Positions 9,058 to 18,254 of a stretch of DNA of 64,000 nt are shown one piece after another. Origin of the DNA: Aquicoccus porphyridii (GTDB taxonomy: Bacteria > Pseudomonadota > Alphaproteobacteria > Rhodobacterales > Rhodobacteraceae); contig NZ_VINQ01000016.1 of the NCBI RefSeq assembly GCF_008369105.1, positions 38,400 to 102,399 of the forward strand. Reading direction: 5' to 3'. Under the pieces are notes generated by a model. It did not search any database. It was not told where the DNA came from and saw nothing but the letters and a program-made list of their open reading frames with translations. Made by a program: the position numbers and the translations under genes. The first letter of the stretch is position 1. The number at the start of each line of letters is the position of its first letter.

Positions 9058-9687
9058 TCAGGCTTGCGAATCCTCGTCGCCCTCGCCGGTGCCGTGATCG
9101 CGGAACAGGCGGCCCTGGGTCATGAAGAAAACAAAGATCGCGGCGGTGAGGCCGAAGGTCTTGAAACTGACCCAGGCGGCTTCGGACATCAGGCGCCAGA
9201 CCAGTTCGTTGGCGATGGCGAGACCGAAGAAGAACAGCATCAGCCGGCGGGTCAGGATGATCCAGCCGTCGTGGGTGAGCGGTACCATCGCGTCCATCAC
9301 CACCCGCAGGAGCGATTTCCCGCGCAGGAGGCCGAACCCGAGGATGCCACCGAAGACGAGATAGAGGATCGTCGGCTTCATCTTGATGAAGCGCGGATCG
9401 TTGAGCCAGACGGTGAGTCCGCCGAAGATCACCACGAGCACAACGGTGAACACCTGCATCCGGCTGAGATGGCCGGAGAGTTTCCACAGGATCGCGGTCG
9501 AGAGGATCATCAGCGGCACGAAACCCGCCGTCACCAGGATGAAGCCCGAATATTCGGTGCCCGCGATGGTGAAGACGCGATCCTTGAGCCAGACATAGGC
9601 GACGAAGAAGGCCAGAACCGGGCCCAGTTCGAGCGCCATTTTCAGCATCGGGTTGATTTCCCGGGTCGGTTTGGTCGGTTCGCTCAT
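9058..9687 (-). CDS. yciB: inner-membrane protein YciB (septation protein A / IspZ)
   Basis: A 209-residue integral membrane protein with about five hydrophobic segments. It shows the YciB signatures LELGPVLAFFVAY near the N-terminus, NDPRFIKMKPTILYLVFGG in the middle and NELVWR near the end. YciB is linked to cell-envelope synthesis and division in enterobacteria and Shigella. The start at MSEPTKP is preferred over the extended frame to 9717. The gene follows the EamA transporter by 13 bases on the same strand. Confidence 0.9.
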   Translation of the reverse strand: MSEPTKPTREINPMLKMALELGPVLAFFVAYVWLKDRVFTIAGTEYSGFILVTAGFVPLMILSTAILWKLSGHLSRMQVFTVVLVVIFGGLTVWLNDPRFIKMKPTILYLVFGGILGFGLLRGKSLLRVVMDAMVPLTHDGWIILTRRLMLFFFGLAIANELVWRLMSEAAWVSFKTFGLTAAIFVFFMTQGRLFRDHGTGEGDEDSQA

Positions 9688-9700
9688 GGGTCTGGGTCTC

Positions 9701-10603
9701 CTATCCGCCCAACTCAACTATCACGGCCCCGGCGGCGATCAAGGCCATAAGGGCAATTCGTCGCGGGCCGGTGCGCTCGCCCAGCATGAGCCAGGCGATG
9801 AGCGCGGCAAAGACGGTCGAGGTTTCGCGCAGCACCGCCGCCTGCCCCACCTTGTCGAGCCGCGTGGCCAGCATGATCGAGCCGAAGCTGGCAAAGGCGA
9901 TGAGCCCGCCCATCACCCCCATGCGCAGCAGCGGCGCGAGCGGCGGCGGCGAGAGCATCGCGCGATAGCGCAGCCCGGCAATCACCGGAAAGGTCAGCCC
10001 GTCGATGAAGAAGAACCACGCAAGGAAGGTGAAAGGGTCGGCGGTGGCGCGGATGCCGTAAGCATCCCACGTGGTGTAGAGCGCCACGAAAAGCCCGGTC
10101 ATCACCGCCAGCCCCAGCGCCAGAGGCATGGTGTCACGATCGAGCGTGATGGTGCGCAGGTTGTAGAGCGCAAGCCCGTAGATCCCCGCGACCAGCGTCG
10201 CCACGCCCAGCCATTGCACCGGGTTGAACACCTCGCCAAAGAGCAGCCACGCACCGATCACGGTAAAGAGCGGGCCGGTGCCGCGCACCACCGGGTAGAC
10301 GACCGTGTAGGCGCCCTTGGAATAGGCCTGGGCCTGCAAGAGCTTGTAGATGGTGTGGATCACGTAGGCGGCGGCGAAGATCGGCCAGATATGCGGCTCG
10401 GGCCAGGGCACGACGAAAAAGGCGAAGGGTGCGGCCATGAGGCCATAAGCGCCGTCGATTGCCCCGCGCGAGAGCCACGGATCGTAACGCCCCTTTTGCA
10501 GCGCGCCAAAGATCGCGTGCAGGAGTGCCGCGCTCAATGCCAGGAAGGTGGCGAGTTGCTTGCCCGCCGCGGTGCCTTCGAGTGCGATGATCCAGTCGCT
10601 CAT
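9701..10603 (-). CDS. EamA/DMT-superfamily transporter
   Basis: A 300-residue polytopic protein with about ten hydrophobic segments in two EamA-like halves. Motifs such as YPVVRGTGPLFTVIGAWLLFGE and the C-terminal ERTGPRRIALMALIAAGAVI are typical of the drug/metabolite transporter superfamily. Members export or import small metabolites; the substrate is unknown. The start at MSDWIIALEG is chosen over the frame extension to 10633. It heads a probable operon with yciB and the cupin gene. Confidence 0.85.
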   Translation of the reverse strand: MSDWIIALEGTAAGKQLATFLALSAALLHAIFGALQKGRYDPWLSRGAIDGAYGLMAAPFAFFVVPWPEPHIWPIFAAAYVIHTIYKLLQAQAYSKGAYTVVYPVVRGTGPLFTVIGAWLLFGEVFNPVQWLGVATLVAGIYGLALYNLRTITLDRDTMPLALGLAVMTGLFVALYTTWDAYGIRATADPFTFLAWFFFIDGLTFPVIAGLRYRAMLSPPPLAPLLRMGVMGGLIAFASFGSIMLATRLDKVGQAAVLRETSTVFAALIAWLMLGERTGPRRIALMALIAAGAVIVELGG

Positions 10604-10667
10604 GCGCGGCCCGCGCCGCGTCTTCCCCTGCACGATGAAGGGGGGATCAGGAGGTCAGGCACGGAGG

Positions 10668-12236
10668 TCATGCCGTGCGATCGAGACCGGTGAGAGCGGC
10701 AGCGAAATCCTGCGGATCGAAGGGGGCGAGATCGTCGATCTGTTCGCCTACCCCGATGGCGTGGATCGGTAGGCCGAATTTATCCGCCAGCGCGACCAGC
10801 ACGCCGCCCTTGGCGGTGCCGTCGAGCTTCGTCATCACGAGGCCGCTCACATCGGCGATCTGGCGGAACACCTCGACCTGGTTGAGCGCGTTCTGCCCGG
10901 TGGTGGCGTCGAGCACGAGAAGCGTGTTGTGCGGCGCGGTGGGGTCGACCTTGCGCAGGACGCGGACGATCTTGGCCAGTTCCTCCATCAGGTCCTTGCG
11001 GTTCTGGAGCCGCCCGGCAGTGTCGATCATCAGGAGGTCGGCGCCCTCGGCATGCGCCTTGGTGAGCGCGTCATAGGCGAGGCTCGCCGGGTCGGAGCCT
11101 TCGGGCGCGGTGAGCACCGGCACCCCGGCACGTTCGCCCCAGACCTGCAGCTGTTCGACCGCGGCGGCGCGGAACGTGTCGCCCGCGGCGATCACCACGC
11201 TTTTGCCCGCGGCCTTGAACTGCGCCGCCAGCTTGCCGATGGTGGTGGTCTTGCCCGAGCCGTTCACGCCGACCACCAGCACGACCTGCGGCGTGTCGGG
11301 ATAAAGCGGCATCGGGCGGGCGACCTCGTCCATCACGCGGGCGATCTCGGCGGCGAGCAATTGCTTGATCTCCTGCGTCGAGACGCGCGAGCCGAACCGG
11401 CCCTCGGCCATGTTGGCGGTGACGCGCAGGGCGGTATCGACGCCCATGTCCGAGGCGATGAGCAGCTCTTCGATCTGTTCGAGCATGTCATCGTCGAGCA
11501 CCCGCCTCGTGACGGTTTTCGTTTCGCGCCGCAGGAGCCGCGAGAGAAACCCGGGGCGCCGTTCGGTCGGCTCGGAGGTCACCGAGCCGGTCAGTTCATC
11601 GGGTCCGGCCTCGGGGATTTCGAGCGGCGCGGGCGTGGGCGAGGGATCGGAGGGGCGTGGCGACTCCTCGGGGCTGTCGCCGGGAAACTCCTCGGGCGAG
11701 GGTTCGGGGAGCGGGTCGGTGCCCGGGGGGATTTCCGGTGGCGACGTGTCGGGCCGCTCGCCGGGTTGGGGCTCTTCCTCGGGGGCGGGTTCTTCGGGGT
11801 CGTCCGGCGCGGGGATCGGCTCGGGTTCGGGCGTGGGGTCGGGCAGCGGGTCGGGTTCGAACTCGGGGCGCGCGGGGGGCGGCGTCGGCTCTTCGCTCGG
11901 CGGTTGTTCGGGCGGGGCGGGCCGCGGTGCAGGTTCGTCATCGGGGAGCGGTTCCGGCGCGGGCGGTGTCTCGGGCGCGGGGTCGGGGATGGGCAGGGGA
12001 TCGGGTTCGGGGGCCGGTTCGGGGTCGCTTTCGGGTTGTGGTTCGGGGTCGGGTTCCGGGTCGGGCTCGGGCGGTGTCTCGGGCGCAGGTTGCGTGTCCG
12101 GGTCCGGCGACTCGTCAGGGGTTTCGAGCTCGATCTCTTCCTCGACGCCGCCATCCTCGACGATCGCATCCAGCCCTTCCTCCAGCTTGGAGGAGGATTT
12201 GAGCAGGCGATCCTTGAGTTTTCGGAAGAACGACAT
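10668..12236 (-). CDS. ftsY: signal recognition particle receptor FtsY with a long acidic/proline-rich linker
   Basis: A 522-residue FtsY, the SRP receptor GTPase that delivers ribosome-nascent chains to the membrane. The NG domain occupies about residues 225-522 with GVNGSGKTTTIGKLA, DTFRAAAVEQL, DTAGR and MTKLDGTAKGG. The N-terminus is MSFFRKLKDRLLKSSSKLEE, a basic amphipathic stretch likely to touch the membrane. Residues of about 35-235 are an unusually long Pro/Glu/Asp-rich low-complexity A domain. Start at 12236. The same DNA gives a long, meaningless Gly/Ser-rich frame on the other strand. Confidence 0.95.
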   Translation of the reverse strand: MSFFRKLKDRLLKSSSKLEEGLDAIVEDGGVEEEIELETPDESPDPDTQPAPETPPEPDPEPDPEPQPESDPEPAPEPDPLPIPDPAPETPPAPEPLPDDEPAPRPAPPEQPPSEEPTPPPARPEFEPDPLPDPTPEPEPIPAPDDPEEPAPEEEPQPGERPDTSPPEIPPGTDPLPEPSPEEFPGDSPEESPRPSDPSPTPAPLEIPEAGPDELTGSVTSEPTERRPGFLSRLLRRETKTVTRRVLDDDMLEQIEELLIASDMGVDTALRVTANMAEGRFGSRVSTQEIKQLLAAEIARVMDEVARPMPLYPDTPQVVLVVGVNGSGKTTTIGKLAAQFKAAGKSVVIAAGDTFRAAAVEQLQVWGERAGVPVLTAPEGSDPASLAYDALTKAHAEGADLLMIDTAGRLQNRKDLMEELAKIVRVLRKVDPTAPHNTLLVLDATTGQNALNQVEVFRQIADVSGLVMTKLDGTAKGGVLVALADKFGLPIHAIGVGEQIDDLAPFDPQDFAAALTGLDRTA

Positions 12237-12381
12237 TGAGAGACTCCGGCTTTTCACTCCAGTTAATACGCCTTGGCCGGAAGGAAAAGGCGCCATTGCG
12301 AGGTTGAGGCGACGGCACGGGCCACGCACCGGGCAGAATCGTGCGGCCAAGCAGCGCCTTGGCGCGCGCTCAGGCAGGTGC

Positions 12382-13044
12382 TCAGGGCAGCGTGAAGCCC
12401 AGCGTGAGGGACAGTTGCGCGCCCCAATAGGTCGGCCACACGGCGAAGGGGGCAAGGCGGTGCATCGGATGACCCCGTGCCAGGACAAAGCGTTCGAGCG
12501 CCAGAACGGTATCGGACAGCACGAAGAGCAGCGCGCCCGCCAGCACGAGCGCCAGCGCCCCGGTGAGCGGCACGGTCAGCGCGGCCAGCCCCATGGCGAG
12601 GATCACCGGCATATAGAGCAGCACCGGCAGGCGCAGCGCCCCGGCGCGGTGCCACAAGAGCCAGCCCATTACCCCGCAGAGCAGCACCAGTGCCGACGCC
12701 AGCGTATAGGCGACGGGCAGCGACAGCGTATCGGGGGCCCCGCCCGGATGCCCGCCCGAATGATCGAGGAACAAGAGCACATAGGCGACATGGCCCAGGG
12801 CAAAGGCGGCAACCCCGGCGATGAACGGGCCCTCGCCCTCGCGCGAGAGCAGGAAATCGCCGAGCGCAGAGGCCAGAAGCGCCGCCAGCAACAGGACCGG
12901 CCCGCCCGCGAGCCACGCGGCGAGCGCGAGACCGAGGACCGAGCCGGTCTTCACCGCCGATTTCATCCAGCCCGGCCCGGCACGGCAATAGCGCAGCCAG
13001 TAGAGCGCGGCGAGCAGGGCAGCGATGAGGATCGGGGTGGTCAT
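12382..13044 (-). CDS. YhhN/TMEM86-family membrane protein (lysoplasmalogenase-like)
   Basis: A 220-residue membrane protein with about seven to eight hydrophobic helices. It shows the YhhN-family features ALGDFLLS and ALGHVAYVLLFL, and an SDTVLALERF segment near the C-terminus, which carry the conserved acidic residues. Vertebrate TMEM86 members hydrolyse lysoplasmalogens; bacterial YhhN activity is not settled. The start at MTTPILIAALLAA is used although the frame is open to 13377. It is divergent from the AlkB-like gene. Confidence 0.82.
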   Translation of the reverse strand: MTTPILIAALLAALYWLRYCRAGPGWMKSAVKTGSVLGLALAAWLAGGPVLLLAALLASALGDFLLSREGEGPFIAGVAAFALGHVAYVLLFLDHSGGHPGGAPDTLSLPVAYTLASALVLLCGVMGWLLWHRAGALRLPVLLYMPVILAMGLAALTVPLTGALALVLAGALLFVLSDTVLALERFVLARGHPMHRLAPFAVWPTYWGAQLSLTLGFTLP

Positions 13045-13279
13045 GGGCACGGCTCCGGCGCGGTTTCGCGGAAGGTTAGCCGAGGCTGGCGCCCCGGTCG
13101 AGTGATCTGCGCTATCCACGGGATCGCCCGCGGTGCGACGATCGGGCGGGCGGGCGTGTGAAGGGCGCGATTGCACCCGCATGCGGGGGGTTCTATCCTC
13201 TGGCTGTCGCATGTCGCACCGGAACGAATGCAAGCTCACCCGCCCCGGATGCGCGGTGCATGATGGAGAGGACCCCCCG

Positions 13280-14305
13280 ATGCAGATGAGCCTTTTTGCC
13301 CTCGCCACGCTGATGCCGGTGGGGCTCATCCTGCTGGCTGCGGGTCTGGGCGGGATTTGGGGTTGGGTCGCGCTCATCTACATGACGGTATTGACCGCGG
13401 CGCTTGACCGCTATGTGCCGCGGCTCTTGCCGGAGCGAGCGGAGGGGGCCGAGTTTCCCGCGGGCAAGGGGTTGTCGGCGGGCTTGGGCCTGGCGCATTT
13501 CGCGGTGCTGGGGGCCATACCGGCGGCGGTGGCATGGGGTGGTCACGGCTGGGTCGCACTGGTGGTGACTCTGATCGCGGCGGCGCTCTGGCTGGGGCAG
13601 GTCAGCCACCCGAACGCGCATGAGTTGATCCATCGCGGTGCATGGCTGCCCCGGGCGCTGGGGCGCTGGGTTTATGTCTCGATGCTCATCGGGCATCATG
13701 CCTCGGCACATGTGCTGGTGCATCATACCCATGTCGGCACCGATGCCGACCCCAGTTCGGCGCGGCGGGGGCAAGGGTTCTGGCGCTTTGCCCCGCGCGC
13801 CTGGGCCGGATCGTTCATGGCCGGGTGGCGCGCCGAAAGCGCGCGCCGCACGCGGGCGGGCAAGGCGTGGATCGGGCATCCTTATGTCCAGTATGTCGGC
13901 GGTGCGGCGGGGTTCGTTGCGGCTTCGGCGCTGATTTTCGGGGCCCAGGGGTTGGTGGTGTTCCTGATCCTCGCGCTTTATGCGCAGCTTCAGATCCTTC
14001 TGGCCGATTACGTGCAGCATTACGGGCTGCGACGTCAGACCGGCGCGGATGGTCGGCCCGAACCGGTGAGCGACGGTCATAGCTGGAACACGCCGCACTG
14101 GTTTTCCTCGGCGTTGATGGTCAACGCGCCGCGCCATTCCGATCACCATCTGCACCCGACCCGGCCCTATCCGGGGCTGCAGTTGCGCGACGCGATGCCG
14201 ATGCTGCCGCATGCGCTGCCGGTGATGGCAGTGATCGCGCTTTTTCCGCCGCTCTGGCACCGGGTCATGCGGCGTGCACTTTCACGGGTCGGGCAAAGCG
14301 GTTAG
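13280..14305 (+). CDS. AlkB-like membrane di-iron hydroxylase (alkane 1-monooxygenase family)
   Basis: A 341-residue integral membrane protein with the histidine clusters of AlkB-type hydroxylases: HELIH, HHTHVG and APRHSDHHLHP. It also carries the DYVQHYGL version of the AlkB HYG motif. AlkB enzymes hydroxylate terminal carbons of alkanes or fatty acyl chains using electrons from rubredoxin. No rubredoxin or rubredoxin reductase is nearby, and the protein is shorter than the usual ~400 residues, so the substrate is uncertain. The start at MQMSLFALATL follows GGAGAGGACC. Confidence 0.85.
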   Translation: MQMSLFALATLMPVGLILLAAGLGGIWGWVALIYMTVLTAALDRYVPRLLPERAEGAEFPAGKGLSAGLGLAHFAVLGAIPAAVAWGGHGWVALVVTLIAAALWLGQVSHPNAHELIHRGAWLPRALGRWVYVSMLIGHHASAHVLVHHTHVGTDADPSSARRGQGFWRFAPRAWAGSFMAGWRAESARRTRAGKAWIGHPYVQYVGGAAGFVAASALIFGAQGLVVFLILALYAQLQILLADYVQHYGLRRQTGADGRPEPVSDGHSWNTPHWFSSALMVNAPRHSDHHLHPTRPYPGLQLRDAMPMLPHALPVMAVIALFPPLWHRVMRRALSRVGQSG

Positions 14306-14315
14306 GCTCTGCGCC

Positions 14316-14711
14316 ATGAGATGGGTTTTCATCCTGATCGTGGCGCTGTGGGGCGGCATCGCCGGGGCCGGTGAGAGGCTCGACGCGGAGGCGTTCGACG
14401 CGCTGACCCAAGGCAAGACGTTCTACTATGGCGAGGGCGGACAGCCCTACGGGGCGGAAGAATATCTCGACAACCGCCGGGTGCGCTGGTCGTTTCTGGA
14501 CGGGCAATGCAAGGACGGGCACTGGTACGAGGCGGATGGCATGATCTGTTTCGCCTACGAAGATGCGCCCGAGCCGCATTGCTGGGTGTTCGAGACGGGC
14601 GCACGCGGGCTGATCGCGCGGTTCATGGGCGAGACGGGTGCGACCGAGCTTTACGAGATGCAGCAGACTCGCCAACCGTTGCGGTGCAAGGGGCCGGAAG
14701 TGGGGGTCTGA
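14316..14711 (+). CDS. secreted protein of unknown function
   Basis: A 131-residue protein with an N-terminal signal peptide (MRWVFILIVALWGGIAGAG). The mature domain is rich in aromatic residues (FYYGEGGQPYGAEEY, WYEADGMICFAYED) and has four cysteines (CKDGHWYEADGMIC, HCWVFE, RCKG), which suggests a disulfide-stabilised periplasmic protein. No family could be assigned with confidence. The frame is open upstream to 14274, but the start is placed at the signal peptide, 10 bases after the AlkB-like gene, so the two may be co-transcribed. Confidence 0.7.
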   Translation: MRWVFILIVALWGGIAGAGERLDAEAFDALTQGKTFYYGEGGQPYGAEEYLDNRRVRWSFLDGQCKDGHWYEADGMICFAYEDAPEPHCWVFETGARGLIARFMGETGATELYEMQQTRQPLRCKGPEVGV

Positions 14712-14835
14712 GGCAGGCAATGCGTCCGTGTTTCTTCACGAGATCGAACCATCAAAGCATTTCGCGCGCGATCAAACTGATTCCGCCCGGGCCGCTTGTG
14801 GCCCGGGCAGCGAAATCAATTGAACACACCAGACC

Positions 14836-16383
14836 CTAGAACAGGCTGCCCTGTTCGGGCGGTTTGGCGGGTTTGCGGGTCTTTGACGCGCTGCCGCCGC
14901 CGATTTTCAACCGGCCATCCTGGAACTCGATTTCGAGCGCGCCGGCGGTCTCGGCGGCGGATCTGGTGGTCAGCACCCCCGCCTCGCCGCGCACCACGGC
15001 ATAGCCGCGTTCGAGCGTGGCCTTGTAGCCCAGCGTTTCGCGCAGCCGGTCGAGCGCGGCAAGGCGGCGCTTTGCCTCTTCGATGCGCGGCCCGCCCGCC
15101 TGTGCAAGGCGGCGCGAGATTGCCGTGAGCCGGTCGCCCTTGGCCGCAATGTCACGCAGGATCGGGCCGGGGCTGAGCCGGTCGGTGCGGCGGCCCAGCG
15201 CCTCGGCCCGGGCGCGAACGGTCTGGAGCAACCCGGCGGGCAGGCGTGGCGCGATGCCGTCGAGATGGCGTCGTTCCTGCGCGATCTGGCGGCGCAGCGT
15301 GGCGGGACGCAGCGCGCCCGAGACCTCGGAGAGGCGCACCTGGCGGCGTTGAACCCCGGTGATGAGCGCGGCGGGAAGCCGTTCGCCCGCGCGGTCGAGC
15401 CGTTGCGCCGCGCCTTCGGTCAATGTCTGGGGCCGGGGCAGCGCACGGGCGAGATCACGCAGGCGCTGGCCGCGCGCGGCGATGCCCTGCCCCGCCGCAT
15501 GCGACATGCGCGCGCCCTGCCCGTCGACCCATGACAGGAGATCAAGCCGCACCGGCACGGCGAGTTCGGCCGCCGCCGTGGGGGTCGGCGCGCGCTTGTC
15601 GGAGACGAAGTCGATCAGCGTGGTGTCGGTTTCATGGCCCACTGCCGAAATCAACGGGATGTCCGAGGCAGCGGCGGCGCGAGCGACGATCTCCTCGTTG
15701 AAGCCCCAGAGATCCTCGATGCTGCCGCCACCGCGGGCGACGATAATGAGGTCGGGGCGCGGGATGCGCCCGCCGGGGTCAAGCGCGTTGAAGCCACGAA
15801 TCGCGGCAGCCACCTCGGGCGCGCATTTCTCGCCTTGCACGGCGACGGGCCAGATCAGCACCTTGCGCGGGAAGCGGTCGCGCAACCGGTGCAGGATGTC
15901 GCGGATCACCGCGCCGGAAGGCGAGGTGACGACTCCGATCACCTCGGGCAGGTAGGGCAGCTTCTTTTTGCGCTCGGGCGCGAACAACCCCTCGGCGGCG
16001 AGCGCCGCCTTGCGCTTTTCCAGCATCGCCATCAGCGCGCCGAGCCCGGCAGGTTTCAGATCCTCGATCACGATCTGGTAGCGCGATTGCCCGCCGAAGG
16101 TGGTGATGCGCCCCGTTGCCACCATCTCCATGCCTTCCTCGGGCTGGACCGAAAGGCGGGTGGCCACGCCCTTCCAGATCACGCCCGACAGCACCGAGCG
16201 GTCATCCTTGAGATCGAGATAGACATGCCCCGAACGCGGGCGCGAGACGCGGCCCACCTCGCCGCGGATGCGGACATGGCCGAACTCGCCCTCGATCACG
16301 CGCTTGATCGCGTTCGAGAACTCCGAAACGGTGAACTCGGGCTCGTTCATGCCCGGGCCGGGGTCGTCGATCAGGTCTGACAT
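14836..16383 (-). CDS. xseA: exodeoxyribonuclease VII large subunit
   Basis: A 515-residue XseA, the large subunit of the single-strand-specific exonuclease VII, which trims DNA ends in repair. It has an N-terminal OB fold (EFTVSEFSNAIKRVIEGEFG; VRIRGEVGRVSRPRSGHVYL) and a catalytic domain with VIGVVTSPSGAVIRDILHRL, IIVARGGGSIEDLW and ISAVGHETDTTLIDFVSD. A long coiled-coil C-terminal half follows. Start at MSDLIDDPG (16383). It is divergent from purD across 73 bases. The small subunit XseB is not in the window. Confidence 0.96.
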   Translation of the reverse strand: MSDLIDDPGPGMNEPEFTVSEFSNAIKRVIEGEFGHVRIRGEVGRVSRPRSGHVYLDLKDDRSVLSGVIWKGVATRLSVQPEEGMEMVATGRITTFGGQSRYQIVIEDLKPAGLGALMAMLEKRKAALAAEGLFAPERKKKLPYLPEVIGVVTSPSGAVIRDILHRLRDRFPRKVLIWPVAVQGEKCAPEVAAAIRGFNALDPGGRIPRPDLIIVARGGGSIEDLWGFNEEIVARAAAASDIPLISAVGHETDTTLIDFVSDKRAPTPTAAAELAVPVRLDLLSWVDGQGARMSHAAGQGIAARGQRLRDLARALPRPQTLTEGAAQRLDRAGERLPAALITGVQRRQVRLSEVSGALRPATLRRQIAQERRHLDGIAPRLPAGLLQTVRARAEALGRRTDRLSPGPILRDIAAKGDRLTAISRRLAQAGGPRIEEAKRRLAALDRLRETLGYKATLERGYAVVRGEAGVLTTRSAAETAGALEIEFQDGRLKIGGGSASKTRKPAKPPEQGSLF

Positions 16384-16456
16384 GGGGCCTCGCTTGCCTA
16401 TGGCGCGCGCACATCCTAGAACGCCGCCCAGCAAAGGCCAAGCGGAAGGGCAGCCC

Positions 16457-17719
16457 ATGAACATCCTCATTCTCGGCGGCGGCGGGCGGGAACACAGCCT
16501 CGCCTGGGCGGTGATGCAGAATCCCAAATGCGACAAGCTCATCGTGGCGCCGGGCAATGCGGGGATCGCGCAGATCGCGGAATGCGCCAGCATCGACATC
16601 ATGAATCCCGGGCTGGTCGCGACATTCGCCGAAGAGAACGCGATTGATTTCGTGATCGTCGGCCCCGAGGCGCCGCTGGAAGCGGGGGTGGCCGACCGGC
16701 TGCGCGCGGCGGGGATTCCGGTGTTTGGCCCCTCGGCGGCGGCGGCGCGGCTGGAAAGTTCGAAAAGTTTCACCAAGGCGGTCTGCGACGCGGCGGGTGC
16801 CCCGACGGCGGGCTATGCCCATTTCACCGATCACGCGGCGGCGCGGGACTACGTGGAAGACCAGGGCGCGCCGATCGTGATCAAGGCGGACGGGCTGGCT
16901 GCGGGAAAGGGCGTGGTCGTGGCCGAAACGGTGGATCAGGCGCTGGCGGCGCTTGACGACATGTTCGGCGGCGCGTTCGGAGAGGCCGGGGCCGAGGTGG
17001 TGATCGAGGAATTCATGGAGGGCGAGGAGGCGTCGTTCTTCGTGCTGTGCGATGGCGAGGACGCGCTGCCCATCGGCACGGCGCAGGACCACAAGCGGGT
17101 CGGCGAAGGCGACACCGGCCCCAATACCGGCGGCATGGGCGCCTATTCACCCGCCCCGGTGCTAACGGACGCGGTGGCGCAGAAGACGATGGACGAGATC
17201 GTTTACCCGACGCTGAAGGAGATGGCCCGGCGCGGCACGCCCTACCAGGGGGTGCTTTACGTGGGGCTGATGATCAGGGACGGGCAACCGCGGCTGGTGG
17301 AATACAACGTGCGCTTTGGCGATCCCGAGTGCCAGGTGCTGATGATGCGGCTGGGCGCGCAGGCGTTCGATCTGATGCATGCGGCGGCCGAGGGGCGGCT
17401 TTCGGAATGCGCGGTCAACTGGGCCGACGATCACGCGATGACAGTGGTGATGGCGGCAAAGGGCTATCCCGGCGCCTATGACAAGGGCAGCGTGATCGGC
17501 GGGCTTGAGGATTGCCCTGCGGATTCGTTCCGGATGGTGTTCCACGCGGGCACCGCGCGCGAACGCGGGCAATTCATCGCGAATGGCGGGCGGGTTCTGA
17601 ACGTCACCGCGCGCGGCGCCAGTTTGCGCGAAGCGCGCGAGCGGGCCTATGCGATGGTCGATCGGATCGACTGGGCGCAGGGGTTTTGCCGCCGCGATAT
17701 CGGCTGGCGGGCCCTCTAG
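16457..17719 (+). CDS. purD: phosphoribosylamine-glycine ligase
   Basis: A 420-residue GAR synthetase, the second step of de novo purine synthesis (5-phosphoribosylamine + glycine + ATP). It is an ATP-grasp enzyme. Visible signatures are the N-terminal NILILGGGGREHSLAW, the ATP-binding IKADGLAAGKGVVVA, the family motif QDHKRVGEGDTGPNTGGMG and YNVRFGDPECQVLM. The length is normal. Start at 16457; the frame upstream of it overlaps xseA and is not real. A perfect hairpin at 17761-17781 follows the gene. Confidence 0.97.
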   Translation: MNILILGGGGREHSLAWAVMQNPKCDKLIVAPGNAGIAQIAECASIDIMNPGLVATFAEENAIDFVIVGPEAPLEAGVADRLRAAGIPVFGPSAAAARLESSKSFTKAVCDAAGAPTAGYAHFTDHAAARDYVEDQGAPIVIKADGLAAGKGVVVAETVDQALAALDDMFGGAFGEAGAEVVIEEFMEGEEASFFVLCDGEDALPIGTAQDHKRVGEGDTGPNTGGMGAYSPAPVLTDAVAQKTMDEIVYPTLKEMARRGTPYQGVLYVGLMIRDGQPRLVEYNVRFGDPECQVLMMRLGAQAFDLMHAAAEGRLSECAVNWADDHAMTVVMAAKGYPGAYDKGSVIGGLEDCPADSFRMVFHAGTARERGQFIANGGRVLNVTARGASLREARERAYAMVDRIDWAQGFCRRDIGWRAL

Positions 17720-17760
17720 GCGCCGGGCCGGCTTCGAATCGCTGACGCGATACGATCAAC

Positions 17761-17781
17761 GTGAGGGGCTCTGCCCCTCAC
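17761..17781 (+). terminator. GC-rich hairpin downstream of purD, terminator-like
   Basis: GTGAGGGGC and GCCCCTCAC form a perfect 9-bp stem around a TCT loop. There is no run of T directly after it, so it may be a weak terminator, or the hairpin part of the intergenic repeat that continues to about 17812 (GAGGTATTTTCAGTCAGATG). Confidence 0.5.
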
Positions 17782-17831
17782 ACTCCCCGAGGTATTTTCA
17801 GTCAGATGAAGCCAGGGCGGTCGGTGCGGCG

Positions 17832-18143
17832 TCAGTCGAGCTCGGTCCAGGGCCAGGGTTTGACGTTGGCGCCCGTCATGTAGCGGGCGGCCTTGGCCAT
17901 CCAGACCCCGAGATCGGTGCCGAATTCGGCAAGGCTGGGATTCGGGGTGCCCTTGTTGACCAGCATGATCACGATCTGGATCACGGTCAGGACGCCAAGC
18001 ACGGTATGGCTCACACTGAGCATCATCGCGATCAGGATCGTGTAGAGAATGCGCAGCAGCATGGTGTCCGGTTGTTCAGGTTCGAACTGTTCGCCATGCA
18101 GGCGACCGGAGAGTTTGTCGTCGGCGTCCAAACGTGGCTCCAT
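17832..18143 (-). CDS. DUF4389-type small membrane protein
   Basis: A 103-residue protein with a charged N-terminus (MEPRLDADDKLSGRL) and two closely spaced hydrophobic segments (LLRILYTILIAMMLSVSHTV and LGVLTVIQIVIMLVN). It then has a conserved tail, NPSLAEFGTDLGVWMAKAARYMTG, ending in PWPWTELD. The arrangement resembles the DUF4389 family, whose function is unknown. The start at 18143 is preferred to the open frame from 18182. It is convergent with purD. Confidence 0.7.
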   Translation of the reverse strand: MEPRLDADDKLSGRLHGEQFEPEQPDTMLLRILYTILIAMMLSVSHTVLGVLTVIQIVIMLVNKGTPNPSLAEFGTDLGVWMAKAARYMTGANVKPWPWTELD

Positions 18144-18254
18144 CGGTTGACGAGGTCTGGTTTGCGCATCGGTATAACACAAGCGCGGGCCCCGGCCACC
18201 GGCAAACTTTGACGTGCAAACCTTGACGCAAGATGCGTGCCTGAACGCCGCCTG

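Noticed and set aside
11365..13161. 598-codon plus-strand frame rich in Gly and Ser
   Set aside because: It is antisense to the Pro/Glu/Asp-rich linker of ftsY and to the YhhN gene; its repetitive composition mirrors that linker.
14786..14811. Hairpin GCCCGGGCC / GGCCCGGGC between the gene at 14316 and xseA
   Set aside because: The stem is strong but no T run follows on either strand, and GC-rich chance stems are common here, so it was not called a terminator.
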